Shown piece after piece: positions 9,785 to 18,095 of a DNA stretch of 64,000 bases. Origin of the DNA: Cerioporus squamosus (Eukaryota > Basidiomycota > Agaricomycetes > Polyporales > Polyporaceae). Position 1 is the first letter of the stretch. Every line of letters begins with the position of its first letter. The translations under genes and the position numbers were made by a program. Under the pieces are notes generated by a model that searched no databases, had not been told where the DNA came from, and saw only the letters and a list, made by a program, of their open reading frames with translations. Where the stretch lies: positions 62,001 to 126,000 of the forward strand of contig JABYQS010000064.1 of NCBI GenBank assembly GCA_022592435.1, given 5' to 3'.

Positions 9785-10600
9785 ATGTATCGCCCCGCTT
9801 CCCCTCCGCCCTCTGCAACCTCGTTCAACGCCACCATGCCTGATGTCCTGTCCCCTGCCGCTTGCCCCTCTGCCCCGCCGTCTACTCCCCGTCCCACGCC
9901 CATCCCTGAGGACGTTCAGGACGGCGTCTTCCATCTTGCCGCGGTCAGCGAGACCCTAGAGCTCGCGCCGCGTGCCCAGTTGACGATGGGCTCTGTCGCT
10001 AGCAGCGATGAAGACTCCCCTGGGCTGCTGCCGATGGGTGGGATGTACTCTCCCCAGGTCTACGCTCAGGTGTTTGCCTCGCAGGCGACACCCACTCCCC
10101 TGACCTCTGCTGAGCCCCTCCCCGTGCACACTGTCCGTGGTGTCGCCGCCTTTGAACCCCCGTACTCCCCCTATGGGTTTGACGGTGGCCAAGGCCCGAC
10201 CGACGCTGATGGGGCGCCGGAGGCGGCCATCCTCTACCCGCGCCCCAACTATGGGGTCCTTCGCCATGATCTCCTTGCTCGATACGCGACGTACAGGTCG
10301 CCCGGCTCGTACTCCCTCTCCGAGGCCTTGGTCGACACCGAGACCGAAGGCCTGCTCACTCGGGAGGGGCTGCCCACAGTGCTTCTGATCCCGCCTCACG
10401 GCGGCGCTGCTACGCCGAGCGCGACCGGCGGCGTGTTCGCTGCTACGCCAAGCACGACCGGCGGCGTGTTCGCTGCCACGCCAAGCACCCCGGGTGGTGC
10501 GTTCGCTGATATGGCGATTGAGAGAGGCCGTGGAATGGTGAGGTCTAACATGTCGGGCACGTCGGGGCTCAATGTTCTCGCTGAAGCTGCTTCCGTATGA
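9785..10600 (+). CDS. Retrotransposon Pro/Ser/Thr-rich ORF (271 aa, unknown function)
   Basis: Begins at ATG 9785 (the in-frame sequence further upstream has no ATG). The product is disordered: the first 60 residues are dominated by Pro, Ser and Ala, and residues of about 208-240 hold three copies of an 11-residue repeat (AATPSTTGGVF), encoded by a 33-bp direct repeat at 10406-10504. No catalytic or nucleic-acid-binding motif is visible. It may be a gag-like N-terminal segment separated from the zinc-knuckle ORF, which begins 99 nt further on. It is expressed only if ribosomes reinitiate or an intron joins the frames; neither can be shown here. Confidence 0.5.
   Translation: MYRPASPPPSATSFNATMPDVLSPAACPSAPPSTPRPTPIPEDVQDGVFHLAAVSETLELAPRAQLTMGSVASSDEDSPGLLPMGGMYSPQVYAQVFASQATPTPLTSAEPLPVHTVRGVAAFEPPYSPYGFDGGQGPTDADGAPEAAILYPRPNYGVLRHDLLARYATYRSPGSYSLSEALVDTETEGLLTREGLPTVLLIPPHGGAATPSATGGVFAATPSTTGGVFAATPSTPGGAFADMAIERGRGMVRSNMSGTSGLNVLAEAASV
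10406..10504 (+). repeat. Three tandem 33-bp units inside the 271-aa ORF
   Basis: Units at 10406-10438, 10439-10471 and 10472-10504 encode AATPSATGGVF, AATPSTTGGVF and AATPSTPGGAF. The differences are mostly at degenerate positions, indicating in-frame expansion by slippage. Confidence 0.75.
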
Positions 10601-10699
10601 GTCCTTTCTCGCATGCAATGTATGACTACCTGCTGAAGAATGTTGCGAATGTGATAGCGTCTTGAGTACTCGAACGTACAGCCTGATCCTGACTCTACG

Positions 10700-12352
10700 A
10701 TGGATACTGAGGATGGCGAGGTTACGCCAGGCCGGTCCGACTCCCCGGTGGCTGGAAACTCTATCCAGACTGATGACGCATTGCATCAGGATCAGCCCGT
10801 TCCGGGGGTTGATATGACGCCCGAAGTATTCGCTCGGCAGCAGCAAGAGCTGATTGCGCTCCAGCTCGCGCACAACGAGGCCCGCGCCCAGTCTGCTATG
10901 GCTAGGCGTCCCAAGGCGCAGTTCTACTCCAGGTTCCAACCGCGCTCCCCCTCCATCGATCCCGTCCTTCTCATGGGATATGCCCCTATGGAAGTTGATG
11001 GGTACCCGGCTCCGAGGGCGCCACTGGCGCATGCTCGCGTGGCGGGCTCGGTGTCCTCCGAGAACGATCTCTACCTTCCTCCCCCGCTTGAGGACAACCG
11101 CCCGGATGATCCCCCGAATGCCTCTCGTGTCCCGCACATCTATGGCGGGCTGGAGGTTGTGGGTCCTACGCTCGCGTCTGGCGAAGCTCAGTACACCCAT
11201 GATGTCCCTATTCGCAACTCCGCGGCTGTGTCGCCTGCGGTTGCCGGTGCCTCGGGTAACATCCCGCAGATCTGGTGCAGCCCTGACCACGTTGAAGACG
11301 CCAGGCACCTAGCGGGTGGCCATGCGGCGCCTCCCCAGCACAACCTAATGCCCCCCACAATCCCGCTTGTGTCGTTCACCATCATTCCGCTCTCTGGCTC
11401 GCCTCCCATCCACTTCGACGATCCCGAGACCCTGATCAAGGGGCTTGCGTCCGAGCGAGTTCATGTGATCTTCCGCCAGCCTCAGGGCTCTCTCGTGCTG
11501 ATAAAGATCTTCAATGGAGGCACGCCGCGCGCGTCCAATGTCAAGCACCAATCAGATGTCCTAGCGGAATCCGTCACCGCTGCCACCGGAGCAGAGAACT
11601 TTATCGTTGTTCCTCCTGCGCAGGCGTGCGGCCAGGAGCTCTCGCTCCAGGACCAACCAACGACTTGGATCATCCTACGCCTCGAGCCGGAGAAGGCGCG
11701 CATGCTCATTGAGCAGCGCGTGTGGTCCTCCAAGAAGGTGTCCTTCCTCGCGTTCAACCGCGACCTCCGTTTTGATCGCTTCATCGGCCGCGTTGGGTAC
11801 TACACCCACAATGTCGATGGCGACATCGAGACTTCGATCCAGAAGACCTTCGAAGGCCCCCTGATCCTTCCCAGCATCAAGTCGCTTGTGGCGAGCCACC
11901 CTGGCATCGCCCCGGTGAACGTCGATGCGACTGTCCTCAGAGTCCTCGACTCCATCCGCGTCGAGGTGGTTACCTACCCCAACGGAAACATCGTCACTAA
12001 AGTCTACTGCGACTCCCCTACGCAATCTATTGACTCCTGGCGGCTCTGGGTCGCGTACGTCCACACTGTCCCCATGTGGAGCGACCTGAACCCCACCGGC
12101 AGCTTCCTCCGTCCCATCCGTTGTGCTGGATGCTCGGCCGCGGATCATCCCACCTTCTCGTGCCCGGTTGCCCTCATCCCGGGCTGGAACGGTCCCACGC
12201 CCGGAGCTGCCACTATCGAAGGTCCTGCGACCGCAACACTGCCTGGAGCTCCGCCCGTCGGGCGTGGCTACGGTACAAGGGGATTGCACCCGTACCGTGG
12301 TGCTGGCTCCCGTGGGCGGCGTGGTCGGGGCCGTGGTGGCCCCCTGTTCTAG
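10700..12352 (+). CDS. Retrotransposon ORF1: gag-like RNA-binding protein with zinc knuckle
   Basis: An intact 550-aa frame. The N-terminal half is acidic and proline-rich and probably disordered; the middle (about residues 220-450) is more globular. A zinc knuckle CAGCSAADHPTFSC at about residues 475-488 fits C-x2-C-x4-H-x4-C, the gag-type knuckle that binds the element RNA. The last 30 residues are an Arg/Gly-rich tail (RGRRGRGRGG), a second likely RNA-binding region. Such proteins coat the transcript in the RNP used for target-primed reverse transcription. It ends 340 nt before ORF2, so ORF2 is not overlapping or fused. Confidence 0.82.
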   Translation: MDTEDGEVTPGRSDSPVAGNSIQTDDALHQDQPVPGVDMTPEVFARQQQELIALQLAHNEARAQSAMARRPKAQFYSRFQPRSPSIDPVLLMGYAPMEVDGYPAPRAPLAHARVAGSVSSENDLYLPPPLEDNRPDDPPNASRVPHIYGGLEVVGPTLASGEAQYTHDVPIRNSAAVSPAVAGASGNIPQIWCSPDHVEDARHLAGGHAAPPQHNLMPPTIPLVSFTIIPLSGSPPIHFDDPETLIKGLASERVHVIFRQPQGSLVLIKIFNGGTPRASNVKHQSDVLAESVTAATGAENFIVVPPAQACGQELSLQDQPTTWIILRLEPEKARMLIEQRVWSSKKVSFLAFNRDLRFDRFIGRVGYYTHNVDGDIETSIQKTFEGPLILPSIKSLVASHPGIAPVNVDATVLRVLDSIRVEVVTYPNGNIVTKVYCDSPTQSIDSWRLWVAYVHTVPMWSDLNPTGSFLRPIRCAGCSAADHPTFSCPVALIPGWNGPTPGAATIEGPATATLPGAPPVGRGYGTRGLHPYRGAGSRGRRGRGRGGPLF

Positions 12353-12692
12353 TCTTGTTCCCTAGCTCGTAGCTGTACTTGTAACTCCCTCCCCTGCCCT
12401 CAATGCGGCATCCCTGTATTCCGATACCGTCAACCGGTAACTACGGACATCCGTATGCTTCGTGTAGAACTACGACTCTTGTGTAGTTCCTGTGTGCAAT
12501 TGAAAGTGCCTCTGATATTCCATCTTCTTGTTGTGATTTCCCTTCCCCCCGGTATGTTGTGATCTGCCTGGCCTTCGAACTCCTCGAAAAACCGTGACAA
12601 CCGGTTGTTGTCTCGGCTTGCGTGGGTAGCTTCCGCGCGGGCTCAAACTATTAGCTACAACTGCATTACAACATCATAACATTAACCCACAG
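12353..12692 (+). other. Inter-ORF spacer of the retrotransposon with several palindromes
   Basis: 340 nt without an ORF. Visible inverted repeats are TACGGA/TCCGTA around a CA loop at about 12443-12456, GAACTAC/GTAGTTC at 12467-12489, and the perfect 12-bp palindrome ACAACCGGTTGT at 12597-12608. They could form RNA structure that influences initiation at ORF2. Confidence 0.5.
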
Positions 12693-15600
12693 ATGACTTC
12701 TTCGGCCCCTGGTCTTAGCGCTTCAGCCTCTCCTGATGGCCCAAGTGTTCTGGCCGCCAACCTTGTACCAAGTGATGGCGAGGCTGAGAACGGCGGTGGC
12801 CCGGACTCCGCGCGAAGTACTAGGCAGCCGCCGCGCGTGCGCGGTGTGCAGTCTAGTACCCGCGCGCAGCCTGCTTCCTCCCCTTCTAATTCCTCCTCTC
12901 TCCGGTCTCGTGGTGCTGTCAAGGTGGCATCGCTCAATATGAATGGTGCGAACTCACGCCCCAATGCCTCTAGTGGGCCTGGCTCTCAGAGCAAATGGAT
13001 GCTGATCAATCAGCTAGTTCGACAGAATCGGGTTGCTGTCTTGGCACTCCAGGAAACCCACATTACGAAAGAGCAAGTTGACCGTATCAACCTGCTCTTT
13101 GATGGGCTCATACGAGTCTACGTCTCCCCGGACCCAACCTCTCCGACCGCGGCGAGAGGGGTTGCATTCGTCGTCAATCTCCGCATAGTTCGGGATGACA
13201 CGGTTAAGGTCAGTGTGTGCGTCCCCGGACGAGCTATGTCACTCGTACTGACCCGAAGGCGCGGCACGCGCCAGAACCTCTTGAATGTCTATGCTCCCAA
13301 TGTCATGACTGAGAATGTGTCCTTCTGGCAGGGACTGTGTACTGCAGCTAGTGCGCCTGGCTGGCTGAAGCCGGACGTGGTCCTTGGAGACTTCAATCTA
13401 GTAGACGATGCGACTGATAGGGCGCCATCCCGCCCAGATCATGAAGGTGCTGTTCAGTCTCTGCGTACGTTCGTAGCCCGTTGTGAACTTACGGATGGCT
13501 GGAGGGCTAGAAACGGGGTCTCCCGGGCCTTCTCATACCTGCAGCTGGCAACTGGGAGTCAGTCCAGGATCGACAGGGTCTACGTAACCCGTGATATCCT
13601 CAAATTGTCCCACTCATGGGACATCATCCTGCCGGGAATCCCAACGGACCACTGCATGGTATGTGTCTCAGTAACGGATTATAACGAGCCTGTAAAAGGC
13701 CCCGGGAGGTGGCGGCTTCCTAGCTGCCTTCTTACCGACAAACAGTTCCTCGACGAGATCCAAAGGTTGGGAATTGTCGCGCTCGAGAAGTGCTATGATA
13801 GTGCCCCTGACAAGTTACTGCAAGCGGCCCAGTGGAGGCTCTACGAGTACAAAGAGGCTGTCACGAAGTACGCCCGGACGAGGGCGAAGCAGCTCACGTC
13901 CAAACTGGACCATCGCATCGAAGCGACGAAGGAGGATATTGCGCGCATAATGAGGAACCCAGCAACGTCGGACAAAGACAAGGAGGCGGAATCTGCGCTC
14001 CTGCATGATGAAGAGACTAAGCTCACAGGACGTCGCTTTCAAGCGTGCAAACGCAGCCTGCAGCTGCGCGATAGGCTGGACGGTGAGTCTGTGTCGCCCT
14101 ACTGGATGCGTCTAAATAAGGCTGTTGAAATTCAGGACCCCATCTACGAACTCCAGCAACTGGAGCTAGTAGATGGGCGGGTGGAGTACACGAGAGATTC
14201 TGGGGCCATGGCGGCCATTGCGGGAAGGTTCTATGATGGCCTCCAACCGGACCCTGACTTTAACCAAGGTGCGTACGATAATGCTGTCCGGGCTGCCCTT
14301 GCTGTTGATGTTCCGGTCTTATCTCCGCCTCAGGTAGAAAGCCTGCAAGCCAGTGTACAAGCGGGTGAAGTTGAGCAGGCGTTAGTCATGTCGGCGATGC
14401 GTAAAGCTCCGGGAATGGATGGGCTCCCGGCGGAGTTCTGGCTCAAGTTGCACAAGATGTTTTGTGCTAAGGCGAAAGCTGGCAAACCGGCCTTCAATGT
14501 AGTCCGCCTCCTAACCGAGGCCTTCAACAATATTGCCGTAGCAGGGATTGCGCCGCGTACAGAGTTCGCTAAGGGCTGGATATGCCCAATATATAAGCTC
14601 AAAGGAGACCCTCGGCAAGCCAAGAACTATAGACCCATAACGGTGCTGAATACCGATTATAAACTCATGACGAAAGTGTTCGCAGCGAGGCTGGCAATAG
14701 TTGCGCCCTCGCTTATTCATGCTGACCAGGCAGGCTTTGTGCCTGGTAGGAGAATTTTTGACCATACGAGACTCGCGCAGACCATGGTGGACTACGCTGA
14801 CTTGTGCGAAGATGAAGGTGCATTGGTCGCGCTCGACCAAGAAAAGGCTTACGATCGAATTAGCCACTCGTACCTGTGGGCAGTCCTCCGGAGGATGCGA
14901 ATTCCGGAGTTCCTCATCCAGACCATGCAGAGGCTTTACGCCGGTGCAGTAAGTCTCGTCCTGCTTAATGGCATGCAGAGCCCCGCGTTCTCCATTGTCC
15001 GCGGGGTTAGACAGGGTGATCCTGTCTCATGTCTGTTGTTTGATTTGGCGATCGAACCGCTCGCAATTGCCTTGCGGTCCGCGCCCCTTTGGGGATTCAC
15101 AATACCGGGGGTTAGTGAGCGGATCCTTACGGCCCTATTTGCCGACGACACAACCGTGTATCTCAGTGCTGGGGATGACTACAATCTCCTCCTGTCTATC
15201 CTATGGCGCTGGTGTGATGCTTCCCGAGCTCGGTTTAATGTCGAAAAAACCGAGCTGCTTCCTCTAGGCCCAAAAGCCTATCGCGACAAGGTGGTCGCGA
15301 CGCGCTGCCTGCATGATGGTGGTGTACCTATCCCTCTCGATGTCCGAATTGTCCCAGATGGCACGGCAATGCGGCTACTTGGTGCCTGGGTAGGAAATAA
15401 GATATGTCAGAAGTCTGTTTGGTCGCCGCTGCTCAAGAAAGTAGAAGAGAACCTCTTAAAGTGGGATAAACGGCGGCCGACTCTCAAGGGCAAGCGACTG
15501 GTGGTGGGCCTCGAGGTCGGCAGCCGGTCTCAGTACCTCGCCCGCGTGCAGGGCATGCCGGTCTCGGTGGAGCTGGCGTTCGAGAAGCTTGTACGCAAGT

Positions 15601-17765
15601 TCATGTGGGGAAATGCTGCCGCATCGCCGCCTATTAGTGTCAAAATGTTGTACGACATGCCGACCAACGGCGGGTTGAGCTTGCTCGACCTCAAAGCGCG
15701 TAATCAGGCTATTGATATCATGTGGGTTAAAGATTACCTTAACATCTCTTGCTCGCGTGCTAGGTGGGCGTTTGTGGCGGACGTCATACTGGCGCGTACA
15801 GTCACTGCTGACTCTAGGCGGCTAGACCGGGAGGCAAGGGTTAACTCCTTTCTCCAGTCCTGGAAAGTTAGCACGGCGTCCGTGTCCCTGCTCCCAATGT
15901 ACCTAAAGTCAATGATAAAGATTGCTAGTAAGTATAATGTGCGGTTTGATGCGATTAATCCTACCGAGGAGTTGAAAGACGCGCTTCCACTCTGGCGGCA
16001 CTTTGCCCTCCCGGATGAGGATAGGCTAGTTATGTCCAAGTCTGTGAGGTGCCTTCTAACGGCCCATGGCGTGATTGATGTAGGGCAAGCCTGCAGGGCT
16101 GCTGCGCGACTGCATAGCGTTGGTGCGTCTGGTGCTCACCGACCGGCGGCGTCCTGCCAGTGTGTTGAGTGTGTGGTAGACCAGGCGGCGGGGTGCGACA
16201 ACCCCCACCGCTGTGCGATGGCGGCCAGAAGAATGTTGAACAAGTTGTTCCCAAGGTGGACTGATGGTCCGCCCTGTCTCGCTGATGGGCTGAGCCTAAC
16301 GGTGCGTCGTAAGCAAGCGAACTCAAGTAATGCGCTGAGTGACGGTCGCGTTACCTTTGACCCATCCATTACGGCTCGCCTCCCGCTTGCAGCCCACTTC
16401 CGAGTGTTTGAGCCTGCGAATGCGAGGGAAATAGTCCCTGTCAGTCGCCCGACAAGAGGCGTATCTATAGCTACTGAAGAAGTAGAAGTGTTTACCGATG
16501 GCTCTTGCAACAAGAACGGGTCGCATGAGGCTGTAGCTGCTGGTGGGGTTTGGTTTGGGCCGAGGGATGTGCGGAATACCGCGTCACTGGTGACTGGCGC
16601 GATCCAATCCAACCAATCAGCGGAACTATTTGCTGTTGGACTAGCTGTGGCATCAGTTCCACCGTTCGCGCCCCTACATATTGTGACTGACTCGAAATAT
16701 GTACTCAACGGCTTGACCGTCTATCGACGCTGGTGGGAGTCGCAGGGGTGGCTTGGACTAGCTAACGGGGGCCTTGTTCGTGCCACGATCGCGAGACTCC
16801 GTGCCAGAAGTGCACCGACGACGTTTCGTTGGGTAAAAGGACACTCCGGGGTCCAAGGGAATGAAGGTGCGGATGCGCTTGCGAAGCAAGCTGTCCGCGA
16901 TAGGAAGGTCGTTGCCTTGCCTGATGCGCCCCTCAAGTTCATTGCGTATGGAGCTGCCCTGGCGTGCGTAACGCAAAAGCTTGCATATAAATTCATAAGG
17001 AAAGAACTAAAGGTGGATGAAAGGTACACAACCCGTCAAAACCTGAACCTTGCGCAACGGGCGATCAAAGAGCTGACGGGTGAACAACCGCTAGATGCGG
17101 CTGTATGGATGAAGACGTGGAAGCTCGAAACTGATCGACCCGTCAGAGTCTTCTGGTGGAAGATGTTACATGGGGCTTACCGTCTAGGCTCGTACTGGTT
17201 GAATATCCCGGCGTGCAGCGATCGCGCGCTATGTAGGTATTGTGGTGCGCTAGAAACCATGGAGCATGTGCTCTGTGTCTGTAATAGCCCATGGAGGGTA
17301 GTGCTGTGGTCGGAAGCGACTGGACTGCTAGTCAGACGAGGCATAAAGCCAGATGACTTGTCGTTTCCTCACCTGCTTGCAGTTGGTGTGCTTGTTCTAC
17401 CGGGAAGGTTAGAGAGGACTCTCCCGGCGGATGTAAGGTTAACGCGTATTGTGCTTATGGAGATGGTCTATCTCACCTGGGTTGTGCGATGTGAATGGAC
17501 GATCGGGAAGGAAGGTGACCTTTCCCGTCTTATAACTGTGCCGGAAATCCTCAATAGGTGGTACTGGAGAATCAATCGTCGACTGTGGATTGATGTTGCG
17601 TTAGCAAAGAAGGCTGCGCGTCGGTGCGTCGCACCGAGGAATCTTGTTCTTGAGACGTGGCGGGGCCTCATTTCCTGTGAAGGTGAAGAACCTGAAGACT
17701 GGATGTCCTCGTCAGGGGTTTTAGTGGGTAGGGCTAGCGATGTACCTCGGCATGGTGTCGGGTGA
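12693..17765 (+). CDS. Retrotransposon ORF2: APE endonuclease, reverse transcriptase, RNase H
   Basis: A single uninterrupted 1690-aa frame. Domains in order: an APE/EEP endonuclease at about residues 75-330, with the catalytic signatures LQETH, LGDFNLV, RIDRVYVT and TDHCM; a reverse transcriptase at about 620-890 with GFVPGR, the D of ALDQEKAYDRI, GVRQGDP and the FADDTTVYL catalytic box; an RNase H at about 1264-1400 with FTDGSC, the E of NQSAEL, IVTDSKY and the final KGHSG...GNEGADALAKQA; and a C-terminal CRYC...H...C knuckle at about 1515-1535. All catalytic residues I can recognise are present. The endonuclease nicks the target and the RT primes from the nick. Codon use is less GC-biased than in the neighbouring host genes. 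Confidence 0.95.
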   Translation: MTSSAPGLSASASPDGPSVLAANLVPSDGEAENGGGPDSARSTRQPPRVRGVQSSTRAQPASSPSNSSSLRSRGAVKVASLNMNGANSRPNASSGPGSQSKWMLINQLVRQNRVAVLALQETHITKEQVDRINLLFDGLIRVYVSPDPTSPTAARGVAFVVNLRIVRDDTVKVSVCVPGRAMSLVLTRRRGTRQNLLNVYAPNVMTENVSFWQGLCTAASAPGWLKPDVVLGDFNLVDDATDRAPSRPDHEGAVQSLRTFVARCELTDGWRARNGVSRAFSYLQLATGSQSRIDRVYVTRDILKLSHSWDIILPGIPTDHCMVCVSVTDYNEPVKGPGRWRLPSCLLTDKQFLDEIQRLGIVALEKCYDSAPDKLLQAAQWRLYEYKEAVTKYARTRAKQLTSKLDHRIEATKEDIARIMRNPATSDKDKEAESALLHDEETKLTGRRFQACKRSLQLRDRLDGESVSPYWMRLNKAVEIQDPIYELQQLELVDGRVEYTRDSGAMAAIAGRFYDGLQPDPDFNQGAYDNAVRAALAVDVPVLSPPQVESLQASVQAGEVEQALVMSAMRKAPGMDGLPAEFWLKLHKMFCAKAKAGKPAFNVVRLLTEAFNNIAVAGIAPRTEFAKGWICPIYKLKGDPRQAKNYRPITVLNTDYKLMTKVFAARLAIVAPSLIHADQAGFVPGRRIFDHTRLAQTMVDYADLCEDEGALVALDQEKAYDRISHSYLWAVLRRMRIPEFLIQTMQRLYAGAVSLVLLNGMQSPAFSIVRGVRQGDPVSCLLFDLAIEPLAIALRSAPLWGFTIPGVSERILTALFADDTTVYLSAGDDYNLLLSILWRWCDASRARFNVEKTELLPLGPKAYRDKVVATRCLHDGGVPIPLDVRIVPDGTAMRLLGAWVGNKICQKSVWSPLLKKVEENLLKWDKRRPTLKGKRLVVGLEVGSRSQYLARVQGMPVSVELAFEKLVRKFMWGNAAASPPISVKMLYDMPTNGGLSLLDLKARNQAIDIMWVKDYLNISCSRARWAFVADVILARTVTADSRRLDREARVNSFLQSWKVSTASVSLLPMYLKSMIKIASKYNVRFDAINPTEELKDALPLWRHFALPDEDRLVMSKSVRCLLTAHGVIDVGQACRAAARLHSVGASGAHRPAASCQCVECVVDQAAGCDNPHRCAMAARRMLNKLFPRWTDGPPCLADGLSLTVRRKQANSSNALSDGRVTFDPSITARLPLAAHFRVFEPANAREIVPVSRPTRGVSIATEEVEVFTDGSCNKNGSHEAVAAGGVWFGPRDVRNTASLVTGAIQSNQSAELFAVGLAVASVPPFAPLHIVTDSKYVLNGLTVYRRWWESQGWLGLANGGLVRATIARLRARSAPTTFRWVKGHSGVQGNEGADALAKQAVRDRKVVALPDAPLKFIAYGAALACVTQKLAYKFIRKELKVDERYTTRQNLNLAQRAIKELTGEQPLDAAVWMKTWKLETDRPVRVFWWKMLHGAYRLGSYWLNIPACSDRALCRYCGALETMEHVLCVCNSPWRVVLWSEATGLLVRRGIKPDDLSFPHLLAVGVLVLPGRLERTLPADVRLTRIVLMEMVYLTWVVRCEWTIGKEGDLSRLITVPEILNRWYWRINRRLWIDVALAKKAARRCVAPRNLVLETWRGLISCEGEEPEDWMSSSGVLVGRASDVPRHGVG

Positions 17766-17883
17766 GCTAGGAGTCCCACACTGTAAGTGCGTAAAGCATT
17801 TCCTCTGGGTGCCTGGAAATTCCGATAACCCCGCTACGCTCTCATGATTGCGCGAATGTTGCTAGAATGTGAGTATGCACCAC

Positions 17884-17896
17884 AAAAAAAAAAAAA
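17884..17896 (+). other. Poly(A) tail of the retrotransposon
   Basis: Thirteen A residues directly before the 3' target-site duplication. They mark the 3' end of the reverse-transcribed RNA. Confidence 0.9.
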
Positions 17897-17909
17897 AGGT
17901 TACACTGGG
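17897..17909. repeat. Target-site duplication, 3' copy
   Basis: Exact copy of 7571-7583 (GGTTACACTGGGC), followed by host sequence leading to the R3H gene. Confidence 0.92.
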
Positions 17910-18095
17910 CGCTCCGTCGCCTCGACGTCTTGACTCTTGACCGGCTCCGTCGACGACGGCGGAGCATCTCGCGCAGACTCTTGGCCTACAAGTCGGATTT
18001 TCTGTCCAGCTCGAGCTTTTCTCTTGTTTCTGAACTCGCTGCGAGCACACGGCACCGCGTACCGCTCGTCGAACACTAAATATCTCCCTGCCGCT

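Larger units (their letters stand above)
7584..17896 (+). mobile_element. Full-length non-LTR (LINE-type) retrotransposon, 10.3 kb
   Basis: The boundaries are set by an exact 13-bp target-site duplication (7571-7583 and 17897-17909) and a 13-A tail at 17884-17896. There are no terminal repeats, as expected for target-primed reverse transcription. From 5' to 3': an untranslated leader of about 810 nt, a 197-aa ORF, a 271-aa low-complexity ORF, a 550-aa zinc-knuckle ORF and a 1690-aa ORF carrying APE-type endonuclease, reverse transcriptase and RNase H. The APE plus RNase H architecture fits the Tad-like elements of fungi (including the basidiomycete Deceiver and Inkcap groups), but its length and two additional upstream ORFs are unusual for them. 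All four ORFs are open and the duplication is perfect, which points to a recent and possibly still competent copy. Confidence 0.92.

Noticed and set aside
9956..11308. A 450-codon open frame on the minus strand
   Set aside because: It lies antisense to the 271-aa and zinc-knuckle ORFs of the retrotransposon. It is Arg/Gly/His-rich with no family motif and is explained by GC-biased codon use on the other strand.
12693..17765. LTR-retrotransposon or viral polymerase as the source of the RT
   Set aside because: No long terminal repeats, integrase or protease; the APE endonuclease, poly(A) tail and target-site duplication fit a non-LTR element.
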